Positions 13,640 to 25,500 of a DNA stretch of 64,000 bases are shown piece by piece. Within the stretch, counting starts at the first letter, position 1, and each line of letters begins with the position of its first letter. The stretch spans positions 19,665,001 to 19,729,000 of the forward strand of contig NC_079885.1 of assembly GCF_029227915.1 (NCBI RefSeq), read 5' to 3'. The translations under genes and the position numbers were made by a program. Below the pieces are notes generated by a model. The model was not told the DNA's origin. It did no database searches and was given only the letters and a program-made list of their open reading frames with translations. The stretch comes from Hydractinia symbiolongicarpus. Lineage: Eukaryota; Cnidaria; Hydrozoa; Anthoathecata; Hydractiniidae.

Positions 13640-14749
13640 GCTAAGTGATAATTTTTTTTTTCTGCCAATAAATATCTTTATCACTGCATGAAAATTGATT
13701 TTATCTAACTAGGGAATCTGATGGTTATCTTGCTTTTAAGACACTAAATATTCGTTGGCTTCCAAGGCCTTCGTCCCTGGATCCCACCAGGAGGCTTACA
13801 GCGCCCCTTGGAACTCAGCTGTTTCGGCAACCCGCTTCGTTCTAAGTAACTTCACGACTATAAAAATTGAGATAGCTAGCTAGTTAGCCAGCACACTTTT
13901 TTCACTTAGCTATATATAAAATGATTCCTACCTGATAAAATACACGAATTTTAAAGAATAGTGTTTAGCATCCCAGCTACATCAATTCAGCTATAACATA
14001 CGACCAACCATACCAGCAAGAGACGTCCTGCATCAGCTGTAATCTTAGACGCTGTTATAAAAAAATATACAACACCCAGTAAGTCAAACCTCCCAAGCGA
14101 TTAATAAAATTGTGCGACTCAACGGCGGGTTTCTTATAAACAACATTGATCAAACCGACCGATATCGATTGAAGCAAACGTAGGCTAGGCTTTTGCTTAG
14201 TCCTTACGCAGTGGGAAAGTCATGAATTTTTGAAAAAAAGAAAGGTGCTGAAACGGCTTGATCTTATAGGAAATGCAATCAGAAAAACTGATCTACAATC
14301 ATGGACGAAATTAGTGAAACAAAGGCAGTTTTTTTGTCATTTTTTTAAACACCGACAAAAGGATGAAGAGGATTGTCAGTACCCCTTATTTTTGCGCACA
14401 CGTAGGTCCGGGTCAGTGGTCTATTTTTTCCTCAGATCTTAGCGGGTTTCTTGCCCCCACTCCTCCCTTCAGCTCGAATAGGGTTTAAATATTACAATTA
14501 AACAAAAGAAGCTTACACTGGCGTGGTAAAACTCATTTTCCAAAAGAGAAAAGAATAGGAAATTCAATGCCATGTGGATTTTGCATTCTTGAATTTTTCT
14601 TCCACCTCTGGTTCATAAGTTTTAAATGTTTCTATATTTTTTTTAGCTTTTACGACATTAAGGGTTGAAAGTTAATTTTATGCAAAAAAATCAAAGCAAA
14701 CAGAGTTTCTTTTTCCTTTTAAGAAAAGATTTCTTTTTTTATATACAAG
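13640..14749. other. 5' side of MS4A-like gene, nothing firmly assigned
   Basis: Probably intron or upstream region of the MS4A-like gene. A first coding exon must lie in or before this stretch if splicing into 14750 is right, but I could not identify it. Confidence 0.35.
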
Positions 14750-16662
14750 AAGACATTATTTGGTCTCTTTCCGTCTTAGGCATTGTCCAAGTTTGGATTG
14801 GTTTGTTCGTTTTATGTTTGTGTATCGCAATAAGAGAATCGATTTCAGAACCCCACTGGTTGCATTGGAGCAGAGCTGATTTCAGTGTTTGCATACTAAT
14901 AATAATAACAGGTTCAATTGGAATCGCATCTGGAATACATCAAATAAGTCCAATGCTCAATGGAACTTTTATGGCATTAAGCATACTTTGTGCGTTACTG
15001 TCTCTGTTATTTGCCATAAAAAGTGGATTTAGTTTAAGGTAAGGTTTTTATTTCTGTTGTTGATAATTCGCACGTATGATCTCTTCTTTTAACTCAAGTA
15101 CTTATGTTGCTAAAAGATTCCCTCTAAATTTATAGTAAAAAAAGTCGCACAATTTTGAAGATTACGATAAAGCTTTTCTAAAAATATTTGTATCAAGAAG
15201 CAAGTGTTTGATTTTATATTAAATTCTAACCTAAAATCGGTTTAAAATCAAGATAATCATTTTCTTCTGTTAGTTGTGGCTAAATATATCTTAAACTGTG
15301 TTGAACAGTATGAAATTATATGTGAATTGATGAATCATTAAAAAAAAGTAACAAGAAAATAGAAGGTAAATAAAGAATGCATAAACTGTGGGACCAGCTT
15401 GAATATAACATGCTTAGGATTTATACAAAGCATCCTTACTTATATAGCAGCTGAAGTGCCTCGAGGCAAAAAACCGTCCACATTAGCAAATTTGATAAAT
15501 CATGCTATAGAGTTGAAGCATACATTAAATGTATAAGTGTGCACACTGCGTGCATTATAATTCATTGAGGTATTTGAAGATTGGGATTACTTTGCTACTG
15601 GAGAAACCGTAACATGCTGTCCGGTAATAGTCTTCGCATCAGGCGTAGGAAAATCTGGGAGACAAGGACGAAAATGTCTGCAAGAAAATCTATAAGTTTT
15701 CTCTCAAGGCAAGAAAATGTTACGTATTGTTTATTTAGGTACGTATCAGACAATTGGTTCTTTGATGTTTCAAGTGGAATGCTGGTACATACCTCGTTAT
15801 TTGTCACTCTTATCTTTGAAGTTATTCTTTCAAGTATTGCTGCTTCCTATTGCTTTAATGCAGCGAATGGGTGTTTTCGACGCACCGCACAAGGTAAGAA
15901 TATATAAACAGCCACCAGAGTGCTTTTGAAGAGTACTAATCGTCAGCCCGTTTATAAATTTCATTAGACTTTCGCCCGGTATACATATCCGAGCATTGCT
16001 ATCTCGTAAATCCTCAGCACAAGCTATCTGACCAGATACCACTTTAAAGACACAGGCGACGGCTATTGCTACAAAGAATATTACGAAAGTGATACACAGT
16101 AACAAAACTTGTTATATTTGAATAAGTAATCCTGCACATTATCTTCCCAAGTGCTGCAAAGATGATGGACCGAGTGGGACTTGAACCCACGACCTTTCGC
16201 TTGCCGGGCAATTGCTCTACCGACTGTGCTGTCGATCTCCTTTCCTATAAAACTTGTTGTGTTTATTTGTTTGTAACATTGAAAAAGTTGTTATTACTTT
16301 CTACTTGATGAAAACACACAGTCAGTCATTGCTTCTTTACTGTTTTGAACCAAGCGGTAAGAAGGTAGAAATGGTAGGTCTAAATTGTTTGGCCCTAAAA
16401 TATTAGCAGATTTTTATGACCAATAATTTTCCTATTGAAAATCTGCTTGTAATCACTCAGATTTAAAAAGAAGGTAAAACGTTGTTATTTTTGTTATTTT
16501 TAAGGTACAGAATCAAGACCTACACCCCAATTTCCACTTTTTACCACACCGAATGGACAAATGATGATAATACCGCCTATATTGTACAGCAACAATAACA
16601 TACGAGCAACGCAACAACAGACTCCACCTGCTTCTAACGATGAAAACTGGACGTGGATGTAA
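14750..16662 (+). CDS. MS4A-like four-transmembrane protein, last three exons
   Basis: Exons 14750-15038, 15739-15893 and 16505-16662 join in phase across GT-AG introns and end at TAA. Exon 1 of the set carries three hydrophobic helices, the first containing LGIVQVWIGLFVL, which resembles the MS4A/CD20 signature LGxxQIxxGL. Exon 2 has a short extracellular stretch (SDNWFFDVSSGML) and the fourth helix. Exon 3 is a polar Pro/Gln/Asn-rich tail ending ENWTWM. Family members are plasma-membrane or endosomal proteins that modulate receptors or calcium entry; no specific role can be read here. The 5' coding exon is missing: either it lies upstream, or translation begins at the in-frame ATG at 14680. 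The last acceptor is ambiguous (16504/16510), and both choices keep frame. AATAAA follows at 16963. Confidence 0.6.
16164..16240 (-). pseudogene. tRNA-derived sequence in MS4A-like intron
   Basis: On the minus strand the T arm (GTGGG-TTCAAGT-CCCAC) is perfect and the loop CCGGCAA would give anticodon GGC. The acceptor and anticodon stems are poorly paired. It is probably a tRNA pseudogene or SINE head rather than a working tRNA. It is antisense to the host gene. Confidence 0.6.
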
Positions 16663-16962
16663 TTAAGCTAGTAAAAAAGGGGTTTCATCTCATCCTTTAA
16701 TCGTTATTAATACAAGCAGGTTTAAATCAATTCGATAAACTGCCACTGCATTAATAGAATTGAGATAAATGCAGAAGAAACCTATGGATGAATCTCATGC
16801 TTGATATGCTCTAAAAGTTTAAATAGATGCACAAACTTTGGGAAACAGAGAATGTTATCTCGTTTTGCCAAACACCAAAAAGCAACATACTGCACCAAAA
16901 AATTGAAAAAATGAGACGTGTGAAAGAAATATAGTGGAATCAACGCCTATTATTTTTGACTT

Positions 16963-16968
16963 AATAAA
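16963..16968 (+). promoter_or_regulatory. polyadenylation signal, MS4A-like gene
   Basis: AATAAA about 300 nt after the stop codon at 16662; the first canonical hexamer downstream. Confidence 0.45.
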
Positions 16969-18553
16969 CCAGCAAGTATATCTGTGGCACAAATAACCCT
17001 TCTGGTTCATTTAAGAAGCTGTTAATAGATTGGAATTATTTCAACAATCTTTACTACTATGGGGTAGCAACGTCAGCAGTAGCGAGATAAAGATCTTTTT
17101 AAGTACGTTACCACCCCAATGTACTCATAGATGAAATGATCAGAAAACATAATTTGACAATATTGTGACGATAGCTAACAAAATTTTGTTCGTTGGGATC
17201 TGTTGCAAACTAGTTTGATATTTTGTTGAAATATAAACCTGAATAAAGGGAATTACAAGAACACAAGCGTGCCATATTCATTCAATTTGGATTTATTCCA
17301 ATGTTGATGATAGAAAAAAAATGGTAATTTCGAATTTACTATATTTGCAGTTTTTATGTGACAAATTCTACTACTGTAAATGATGACTTTGATAATGTGC
17401 ATATATTATTTCGTCTTTACCGGCAAGCGACACTTAGCATACCTTTACTTACTAATGTCAGAAAAATCTTAGGAATTTTCCCATCACTACTTTTAAATCA
17501 AAGAGGGAAAGCGACCATTATATTATAAACTAGCTATTATTACTAACGAAGTGAAGTCAGGGCAATCTAACATGGCATGCGGTGCAACAAAATGGAAGTT
17601 TTTAATTTTATCTAAGAAGGAAAAAAAATTATACTATACTATGCTGGTCCTATACAAAGATGGTGAAACATGTCATGGTGTTCATGTAATAACACTGGAT
17701 TTCAGTTTGTACATTAACTGTGAGGTTTTTTTAAAAAAGCATACATAAAAGGTATTTTTTAAAAAAAATTTTCTTTAAATACAGTTAGTCTTCTGTTATG
17801 CTGCATTGTTATAATACCTACTGAGTTTCAAGATATATCTATTAGACATATGCATGCAAAATTTATATGTTCCACACCACTCAGAGTCTTGGACATTGGC
17901 TATTGCTCAGAAACCTTAAATAGAATGTTAATACATACAGATATTATTTTATTATATCTCTATGGTTAATATTCGCTCTAGAACTAAAATAATTGAAATT
18001 TAAGCAGATAGTGTTATTTTCGAAATTTGAGCTTCCCATGACGTCACAGATGTTGATAAAGCAAATATTTATTGCTGTCATTTCGTTTCTTTCTTAAGGT
18101 AAGTGTGCCAAGTTTGATTAAATTTGGTCAAGTCTAAGGTTATTGATCAGTCATAGTATGTTGAAAAAGCTCCGGGCCGAATGGATTTAAAATTTACGTA
18201 AAAGGGCGCACAGCAAGAGTGTAAGCCATTGGATTCTGCACCCCTCCTTAGAGGGAAAAGTTTACATTGGCAAGATAAATTGTGCCACGGAGTTTCTGTA
18301 TCTGCCAGCAAGATTTGAAACAAAACATTACAAATGTGTGAGTTTGACAGTAACTTTACTTGATTTTGTGAATTTTAACCATTTAAGCAAATTGCATCAT
18401 TTGTAAGACAAGGCAATTAAAAATATTACATGTGGCAGGAAGGAAATGAAGTAAATATTTTCAGAACAAGAAATATATTGGAACTGAGGGAACTCCTATT
18501 TGTACTAAAAAAGAGCACTGGCTGTAGAGGTTAAATTTTGTGTCCAAATGTAA
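16969..18553. other. intergenic, nothing recognised
   Basis: AT-rich sequence with no exon-like block on either strand. Confidence 0.4.
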
Positions 18554-18905
18554 TTACGAGCAGCGAGACAAGACTCGCATTACTACTACCAGAACTGGAA
18601 AAAAAGATTTATAAACAACTAAGCTAACAAAATAAACAACGAAGCGAAGGTGATATCGATCACTCAAATCTACTGGAATAGGATTCATGTAATAATCTTC
18701 TTTAACATTTTGGCCATGAAAGTGGTGAGCAGTGGTGGTCATGGTGACTTTTCCATTCTGAGAGATTCGGGTGATTGAATTCACTGTGTTTTTGTTGAGC
18801 AGGCCTGTTTCGCCAGTGGAAGCCCTCTTTGTCATTTTCCCCCAGTCGTCGCAACAGCAAGTATGAGGATCTTGACTTGGGTATAGGATTTTTTCGCTGA
18901 TAAAG
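18554..18905 (-). CDS. possible terminal exon of a single-pass membrane protein
   Basis: An acceptor (ACTAG) at 18906-18907 opens a frame running 116 codons to a TAA at 18554. It holds a Cys cluster (TCCCDDW), a polar stretch rich in Thr/His and one strong hydrophobic segment (LRFVVYFVSLVVY...FFPVLVVVM) near the end. No upstream exon was found and no family recognised. The hydrophobic segment and the length of the open frame are the only support; chance is possible. Confidence 0.3.
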
Positions 18906-20454
18906 CTAGTAAAAAATGAACAAAAGCTGCAACAGAAAAAAGTGTAATAAAAAAATTATCTCTACATTTCTTAAAATAAAAGTAAAAAGAAGTTGTTGAT
19001 GACGTAGCAGTGTTGATGTAGCCAGAGTTGAACCTGAAGGGCAGTTTGTGATGTTGGATTCGACAAATTTTAATAACCTAAAAAAATGTTTTCATTTTAG
19101 CAACATTAGAATCGCATCCTATTTCATTGATATACAGATTGATAATTAAAATTGTTACCCGTCTGGATTTTGCGAGCGGGCAAAACGGGTTTTCAGGCAT
19201 TCTGATTAGCATCATTATCATCATTTTAAAAGTATAAATTTTTTGCACTTCTGATCCATGCGTTGTTTCAAATTGCACAAAAGTTGATTTACTAATTTAT
19301 CTTTCGCGAATGCGTAGTAGAAGCTACGCGCATAAGCAGACTGTACCGAAATAGCGCCTTTGGACCAAATTTTGCGGTACACACAATTTTTTATAAACAA
19401 AAGGGTAAATAATTTTTGGCAGTAGTAACTTAAAGTAGCAATCGCAATAAAGGCTTTATATTTGGTCCGACTGAATAATTACGAATATATTCTGTCTCAA
19501 TATTCTGTCAGACGCTCCCGCCTGAGGTGCATGATAAGAGCTTGTATCCAGCATTTCTTGTTTGTGTATAGTTTTTTATGACGTAACCAAACTTGATGTT
19601 TCCATACGAAACGTATATCATACGCGTACCAGGGCCTCGTACGCGTTTCATCCTCATATCAAAAACGCTACAGGCCCTGGGATCGAGGTTGTCATACGAC
19701 TACATGTTTTACGTAAAAGCTTCCAATTTAATTTGCTTATAATTTAGTTGTTCTTTTCTGTTTCTGTCATAAATTTCTTATGGGTCCTTATAATTTCTAA
19801 TCTAAGTATGTTATTTATACTGTAGATTTCCCTCATAAAGCAAATGTACCTCTGCTTTTTACAATCCGTATGAGATTTGTTTTAATTGCTCTGCAAAAGT
19901 TTCCGTTAGCGATTTATCAACAAGCTAATTTTTGGAAAGGAAGCTGCAGTTGTACACAAAAACTGTACTAAAGATGTTGATGCAACCGAGAAAAGACAAA
20001 AAAGTTGAAGAAGAAGGAAAATTAAAACGTGCCAGCACAATGATAAAATCGACCAGTTAAGTCCTAGATATAAAGTCTAGAGGTTTTGCTCCTCTAAAGA
20101 GTGTAAAAGGGACAAAATTCTTCCTTTTTTTAAAGGAGTTAATGGTCACATACGAATAAAACTTTGACAAATAAAAAAAAAAGTAGGGCAGGGCTTCCGT
20201 AAAAGGTGCAAGGGTTTTGATCCATATTCATGAACCAAAGTACTCAAAATGTCTAGCTGGGTCACCTCTAAAGTGTTCTGTGAATAGTATTCAGCAGGAA
20301 CTAGACATTTTTTATCCGTAAAAGTTTTTATCTGCCCTGCTCAGTGCAATCTTGTGTTATTGGGGTAACAAGTGGAGTCGTTACTCCCCAAAGATAAAAC
20401 CAGTGCAGTCAAATCCCCTTGCTAGCATAATTTTGCTCAAAATACCTAAATTTA
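18906..20454. other. intergenic, nothing firmly recognised
   Basis: No supported gene. Around 19635-19695 two copies of a GGGCCT/AGGCCC motif face each other about 40 nt apart, possibly a decayed repeat end. Confidence 0.35.
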
Positions 20455-20880
20455 ATGGACATCGTTAAAACAAACTTTAACATATTTAAATGGTCATTTG
20501 TTCCCGAAGATAAACTACTCACTGTAAATGATTTAGAATATTCTGAATTTTTGACTGAGAGAATAAATACGTTATCGTGGTGTAAAATTATGGTCGATAA
20601 TATGAGTTATAGGCACTTGGAAATGCTAATGAAATATGCAACATCATATAATCATGTTCCTAAATTTCACGCACTGAAAATTCATGTTACCTTCGTGGAG
20701 GAAAATAAAGGTGTATATCCAAAGTCGTCGACATGCACTGAAACAATTCGTTTGCCTAATTACAGTGCATAATTCCAAAGAGGAATTTAAAGTTCCACAT
20801 GACTTCAGCTGTACATTATGAATGTAACGCTTTTCTGAACATTGGGATATATAATGCGGGATATTATTTCTTTGCACCAC
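20455..20880 (+). pseudogene. broken HECT-type E3 ubiquitin ligase C-lobe
   Basis: A 105-codon open frame resembles the end of a HECT domain: HLEMLMKYATSYNHVPKF, then a strand, then STCTETIRLPNYS, which fits the HECT active-site block with its Cys. The frame stops just after NYSA at 20770. Expected downstream residues (NSKEEFKV) reappear in another frame at once, and further similarity (NAFLNIG) in yet another. The HECT C-lobe transfers ubiquitin from E2 through that Cys. With no N-lobe upstream and two frame changes this is a remnant, perhaps carried by a transposon. Confidence 0.45.
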
Positions 20881-22534
20881 TGTTATGTTATAATATTTCT
20901 GCTTCGATTCTATTGGTATCATATTGTCAAATATTAAAATAGTAATCCTGCATCAAGTAAAGCGCACAAGAAATTATAGCGTTTTGAGTGTAATATATTT
21001 TTCAAAATAACATTTATTTAACTGAAACTCAACATTTATTTAACTGAAATAAAAACACAACTTACAACATGTTGTAACCCTGTCATATCAAAAACAATCA
21101 GTCAATAACATTTTTTCAGATCAAATGCTAAGTATAAGTAAACTGTGTTGCGCACCCGTATAGGCATAATAACCTTTTCAAAAAAACATTTATCGCAGCT
21201 CCAGCTCTAATGGAAATAAAGGAAAAGGCCCATTGTTAAAATTGAGCTGAGCGTTAGTACAGGTACACGGTGTCGCACATGTGTATAGGTGCAATACCCT
21301 GTTCTCAAAATAACTCTATCGCAACTTTGGTTTAAATAAAAACATAGGCAATAGCCCGTCGTTACCCGTCCAACTAAAAAATCGCTGAGTAACTTTATTT
21401 TGCGGATAGTTTTCGTTAAATTTGGAAAATTGACAGTGTAAATAAGAACACCTCCTACGGACTGTGGTTACTAAATTACTTGTAGTTACAAAAAAAACCA
21501 CCCATGCCAGGTTTCTTATAAAAAAAAATTGTGTATGCAAACTCAACTTTCGACTAAAATAAGACGACAATGATTTTGTTTGAAAGCATATGAATTTAAA
21601 TGAGTCATTAGTTCCGAATATTTCCTGCTCATTACGTCGTATAATAACAGACATAATTTTGGTGTTAATAAAAAGATATAAAAATAAGCTTGGTTTCCCT
21701 GCATGAGTTTTTTAATCCCCTAGTTTCCCACGTGAAAATGTTAAGAAATATAATAACAAAAATTCACATTAAACTATCGGTTATCGAAGCCTAGGATATT
21801 AAAAGAAAAAATTCAAGATCACGTCCATCCATAAGTTAAAATATGGATTAGCGGATACCTACAATTTACTAGTTATGACTTATTGAAATTCGGAGAAAGA
21901 TAAATTTGCCGAAATTTTGACGATAAAGCTACGAATAGGAAAAATATGTAATTTCTGGAAAAGTGGCGAATTTTTACTTTTTTATTTGTAGTTAAATTAA
22001 ATTTGGTTTAAACCATTTTCGCGGAGTTTCTTTCGCTTAGCCACTTGAGCACTGTGTATTTGCTTTGAAAGCACTTCTGGAGAATACGATCCGCTTTCGC
22101 AAGCAACGGAGATTTTAAGTTTGAGCTGTTCCGCTTTACTCGACGTTACTGTGGTTGGTTTTAAGCACATGAAGAGGCAGTCAACTCGATTATTCGGCTG
22201 AACTCTCTGTTCACACCGAAGAAAACGTCAAAAAAAAACTTTAAAATGGTTACCGCTACACCTATCATTTTTTAAACTTTTGCAAAGAAGTAAAACTTCA
22301 TGTTGTACTCATTAAATAAATGGGCCAGCTCAAAGGAGTTATTGTTAACAGACAATGAGTATTTTTAATATAGAATCTGAAAGCAAAATTTATCTTAGTA
22401 ATCAAAATTAGACGTTTTGAACTTAATTAAATTAAAAAACTTCAACTTTAAAGATAATAAAAAGGATTTAATTATACACAGCTTGTACTTTTGTACACAT
22501 ACTTTCTTCCAGTTTTGTCAAAACTTGAGTCACA
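20881..22534. other. intergenic upstream of Fz-kringle gene
   Basis: No supported coding sequence. The short repeat CATTTATTTAACTGAAA occurs twice at 21010-21045. The promoter of the gene starting at 22535 should lie at the right end, but no clear TATA box is seen. Confidence 0.35.
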
Positions 22535-25500
22535 ATGTTTCGCAGAGCGGTTTGCTATTGCTTTCTTTTTTTGATTTCGAATTGTAAGGGTGATGATTCT
22601 TCCAAAAACGGTATGTAAATCGATTTCTAAATTATTCACACACAAGAAAGTATTAAGACATTCTCCTTTTTGTCGTCTAGTTTATTTTGTTTTGTTTTGT
22701 TTTGACGTTTAGTTATTTAACAAGAAACACAAAATTCAGATTAAGGCTCAAGTTTGATTAAGTTTCCTAAAATTTAGACACAGGTCTACTAGGTTTAGTC
22801 CATTTTATAAATTCGTTTGCTCACTTTTCTGTTACTGTTTGCTTGTGTATAGTGGGGACTAGATGCACTTGTTTGTGTCGGGGACAGATTTGGCAATCCA
22901 GGTTTTGCAAACTCACTTAGTGTGGTCCCAGGCTGTACCTAGTTACCTGCGCGGAAAAAGCAAACTTACATTACCACCTCGTTTCCACGTTATTTCGCCT
23001 CAACGCTTTACGTGCAGCACAATGACTTCGTTACTTAAACTTAAACTATTGACGTTATTTTTAAAATCGTGACGTTTAAGTTGATGATTAAGATTTGAGA
23101 CATAAGTTTTTCAGCGATTTCAAAGGAGCTCGTGTCGAAATTGCAAACAAACACACTGAACCATCGCATTGTTATAGGAGAGTAGTTGATAAGGCCCGTA
23201 GAAAAATCCATTAGGCAGCATAACAATGGCAAAGAAAATCGTCACTCCAATTTTAATGACGTCGGCAAGGACCTTGTAATTTGTATACCCGTTGCCTTTA
23301 TCGTGTAGATTTTGAATCTACAAAATGTATAGAATCATGTATCTTTGACAAACGGTTGTAGAGATATTGTGGTTTAAAGGCTTTTTTGATGACATTACTA
23401 ACCCGAGAGAATATAAAATGTATGTTCTAGTGCACTCCCTTCCGCATACCGCAGCGACGTCATCAAAAATTATACAAATAGGAGTCCAAAAATTCTAACG
23501 AAATTCCTAAAAGTCTACGCATATCAAGGGTAACTCCCTATCATACGAAAATAAGTAGAAACGGGGAATTCCCTGATATTCATCAAAAATCAACGCATGC
23601 GCAGTAAAAAGGGAAATAACTGCTTTAGTATTTTTAACTGTTATGAAATCTTCCGACAAAGCAGAATAGCATACAATAAAGAAATGACTACATACACCGT
23701 GAAACAATTACGTGATATTGCGAATAGCCGTGGCTTAACCGGGTATTATAAGCTACGCAAGGTTGAATTGATTTCTTTATTGAATGTAGCACAATACGCC
23801 CCGAGACCACCTAAACTACATGACGAGGTGGAAAAAGAGGCTGAGGAAGACTATCTATATGAACAGCCGGGGCAAGATTTTACATCTCAAGAACATAAGC
23901 ATGCCAATAACAGGACATTCCGAAGTTTTCGCATTCCCGGTATAGGAGGGGCCGATGTTGACGGGTTTATAGGAATGGTGCAGCCCAACGTGAAAAAAAT
24001 GGTTGAGGGTCAAGTAGAATATATGGGGTCAGCAAAGGTACGGATATTCCTATGGATCATGTGGAAGAAGAAGACGACGAACCCGGAGGCGGCCAACGAT
24101 GAGGAGTATATCGAGGTGAATAAGGTTTTCACTAGCAACATGACGTCGGTCTTCCAGGGTAACGACGTAGATAACATGCTGGATAGGATGTTTGTACAGG
24201 TTAAAACACATGTTGAAAATCCAGTACTGCCCCATAGTGGCTTTACAATCTCTCAAATCCTATACCTCGGCGTAGACTTTCACAAATTGAGGCTAACGAG
24301 GGGTTCATCGTATATACAATCACCTAAGTGGATGGCCTCAAAGAAGGCCATTATTAACCCGAGAAATGATGATGAGGATATACAAGTTTGAAGAGAATAA
24401 CCCGAGCATTGCGCTAAACGTCCTGTATGAGACTGGAAAGAAGATGAATATCCTGAGGCGATCACATCATACCGGGCGTGGCAAGCAGGTAAGTCTACTG
24501 TACATCACTGATGGCAAAAAGAACCACTACACAGCCATTACATCCCTATCGCAACTCCTGGGCACTGCGACTTTGAAAATACGGCAAAAATGCACACTAC
24601 ACCTGAACTGCCTACAGGTTTTTCCCACAATTGAATCGAGAGATAAGCACCATGGCTACTGCAAGGACCACGAGGCAGTCAAGATCACAATGCCAACAGA
24701 AACTGAAATATGGCTATACTATAGGGATGGACAACAACAATTCAAGGTACCCTTTGCCATCTGTGCAGACTTTGAGAGCCTACTAGTCCCGGTGGAAGAT
24801 GCAAGGGGTAAAAAGACTAAAAAGCTAAGCAAGCATGTACCATCCGGCTGGTGTACCTATAGTACCTTTGCCTATGGGGATATACCAGACCCTCTAAAAG
24901 TCTACAGGGGTGACGAAGTTCGTGAACCATCTGGAGGATAAGGTGAAACGTCTCTACCATACCTACCCGCAGCGGGACATGCTGCCTCTAACAGAGGTCC
25001 TAAAAAGGGAACATGGTGAGGCATCGAAATGCCATATCTGCCTAAAGGCCCTTCGATGACTGCAAGAATAACCGTGAAGTTCGGGACCATTGTCATTACA
25101 CGGGAAAGCATCGATAACAGCTGCAATTTAAAGTATAAGATGCCCAGCCATAAACCTATGATATTCCACAACCTATCAGGGTATGATGCCCATCTCTTTA
25201 TCCGGGAATTAGGTAAAAAATATGACACTCAGGACATTGGTTGCATAGCGGAGAATACCGAAAAGTACATCAGTTTCAACGTGAAAATCAAGGTACCCCT
25301 TGGAGGTATGGGATATGGTGATGGGGAAAAGTACAACACAATAGAGATCAGGTTCATAGATTCCTGTCGATTTATGGCATCCTCGTTAGACAAATTAGCA
25401 AACAACCTCAACAATGAACAGTGTAAAAATCTCCGTTGGTTTTTCAATGAGGATGACACGTTCCAACTCAGCGCAGAAAAGGCTATGCGTCAAGACCTGC

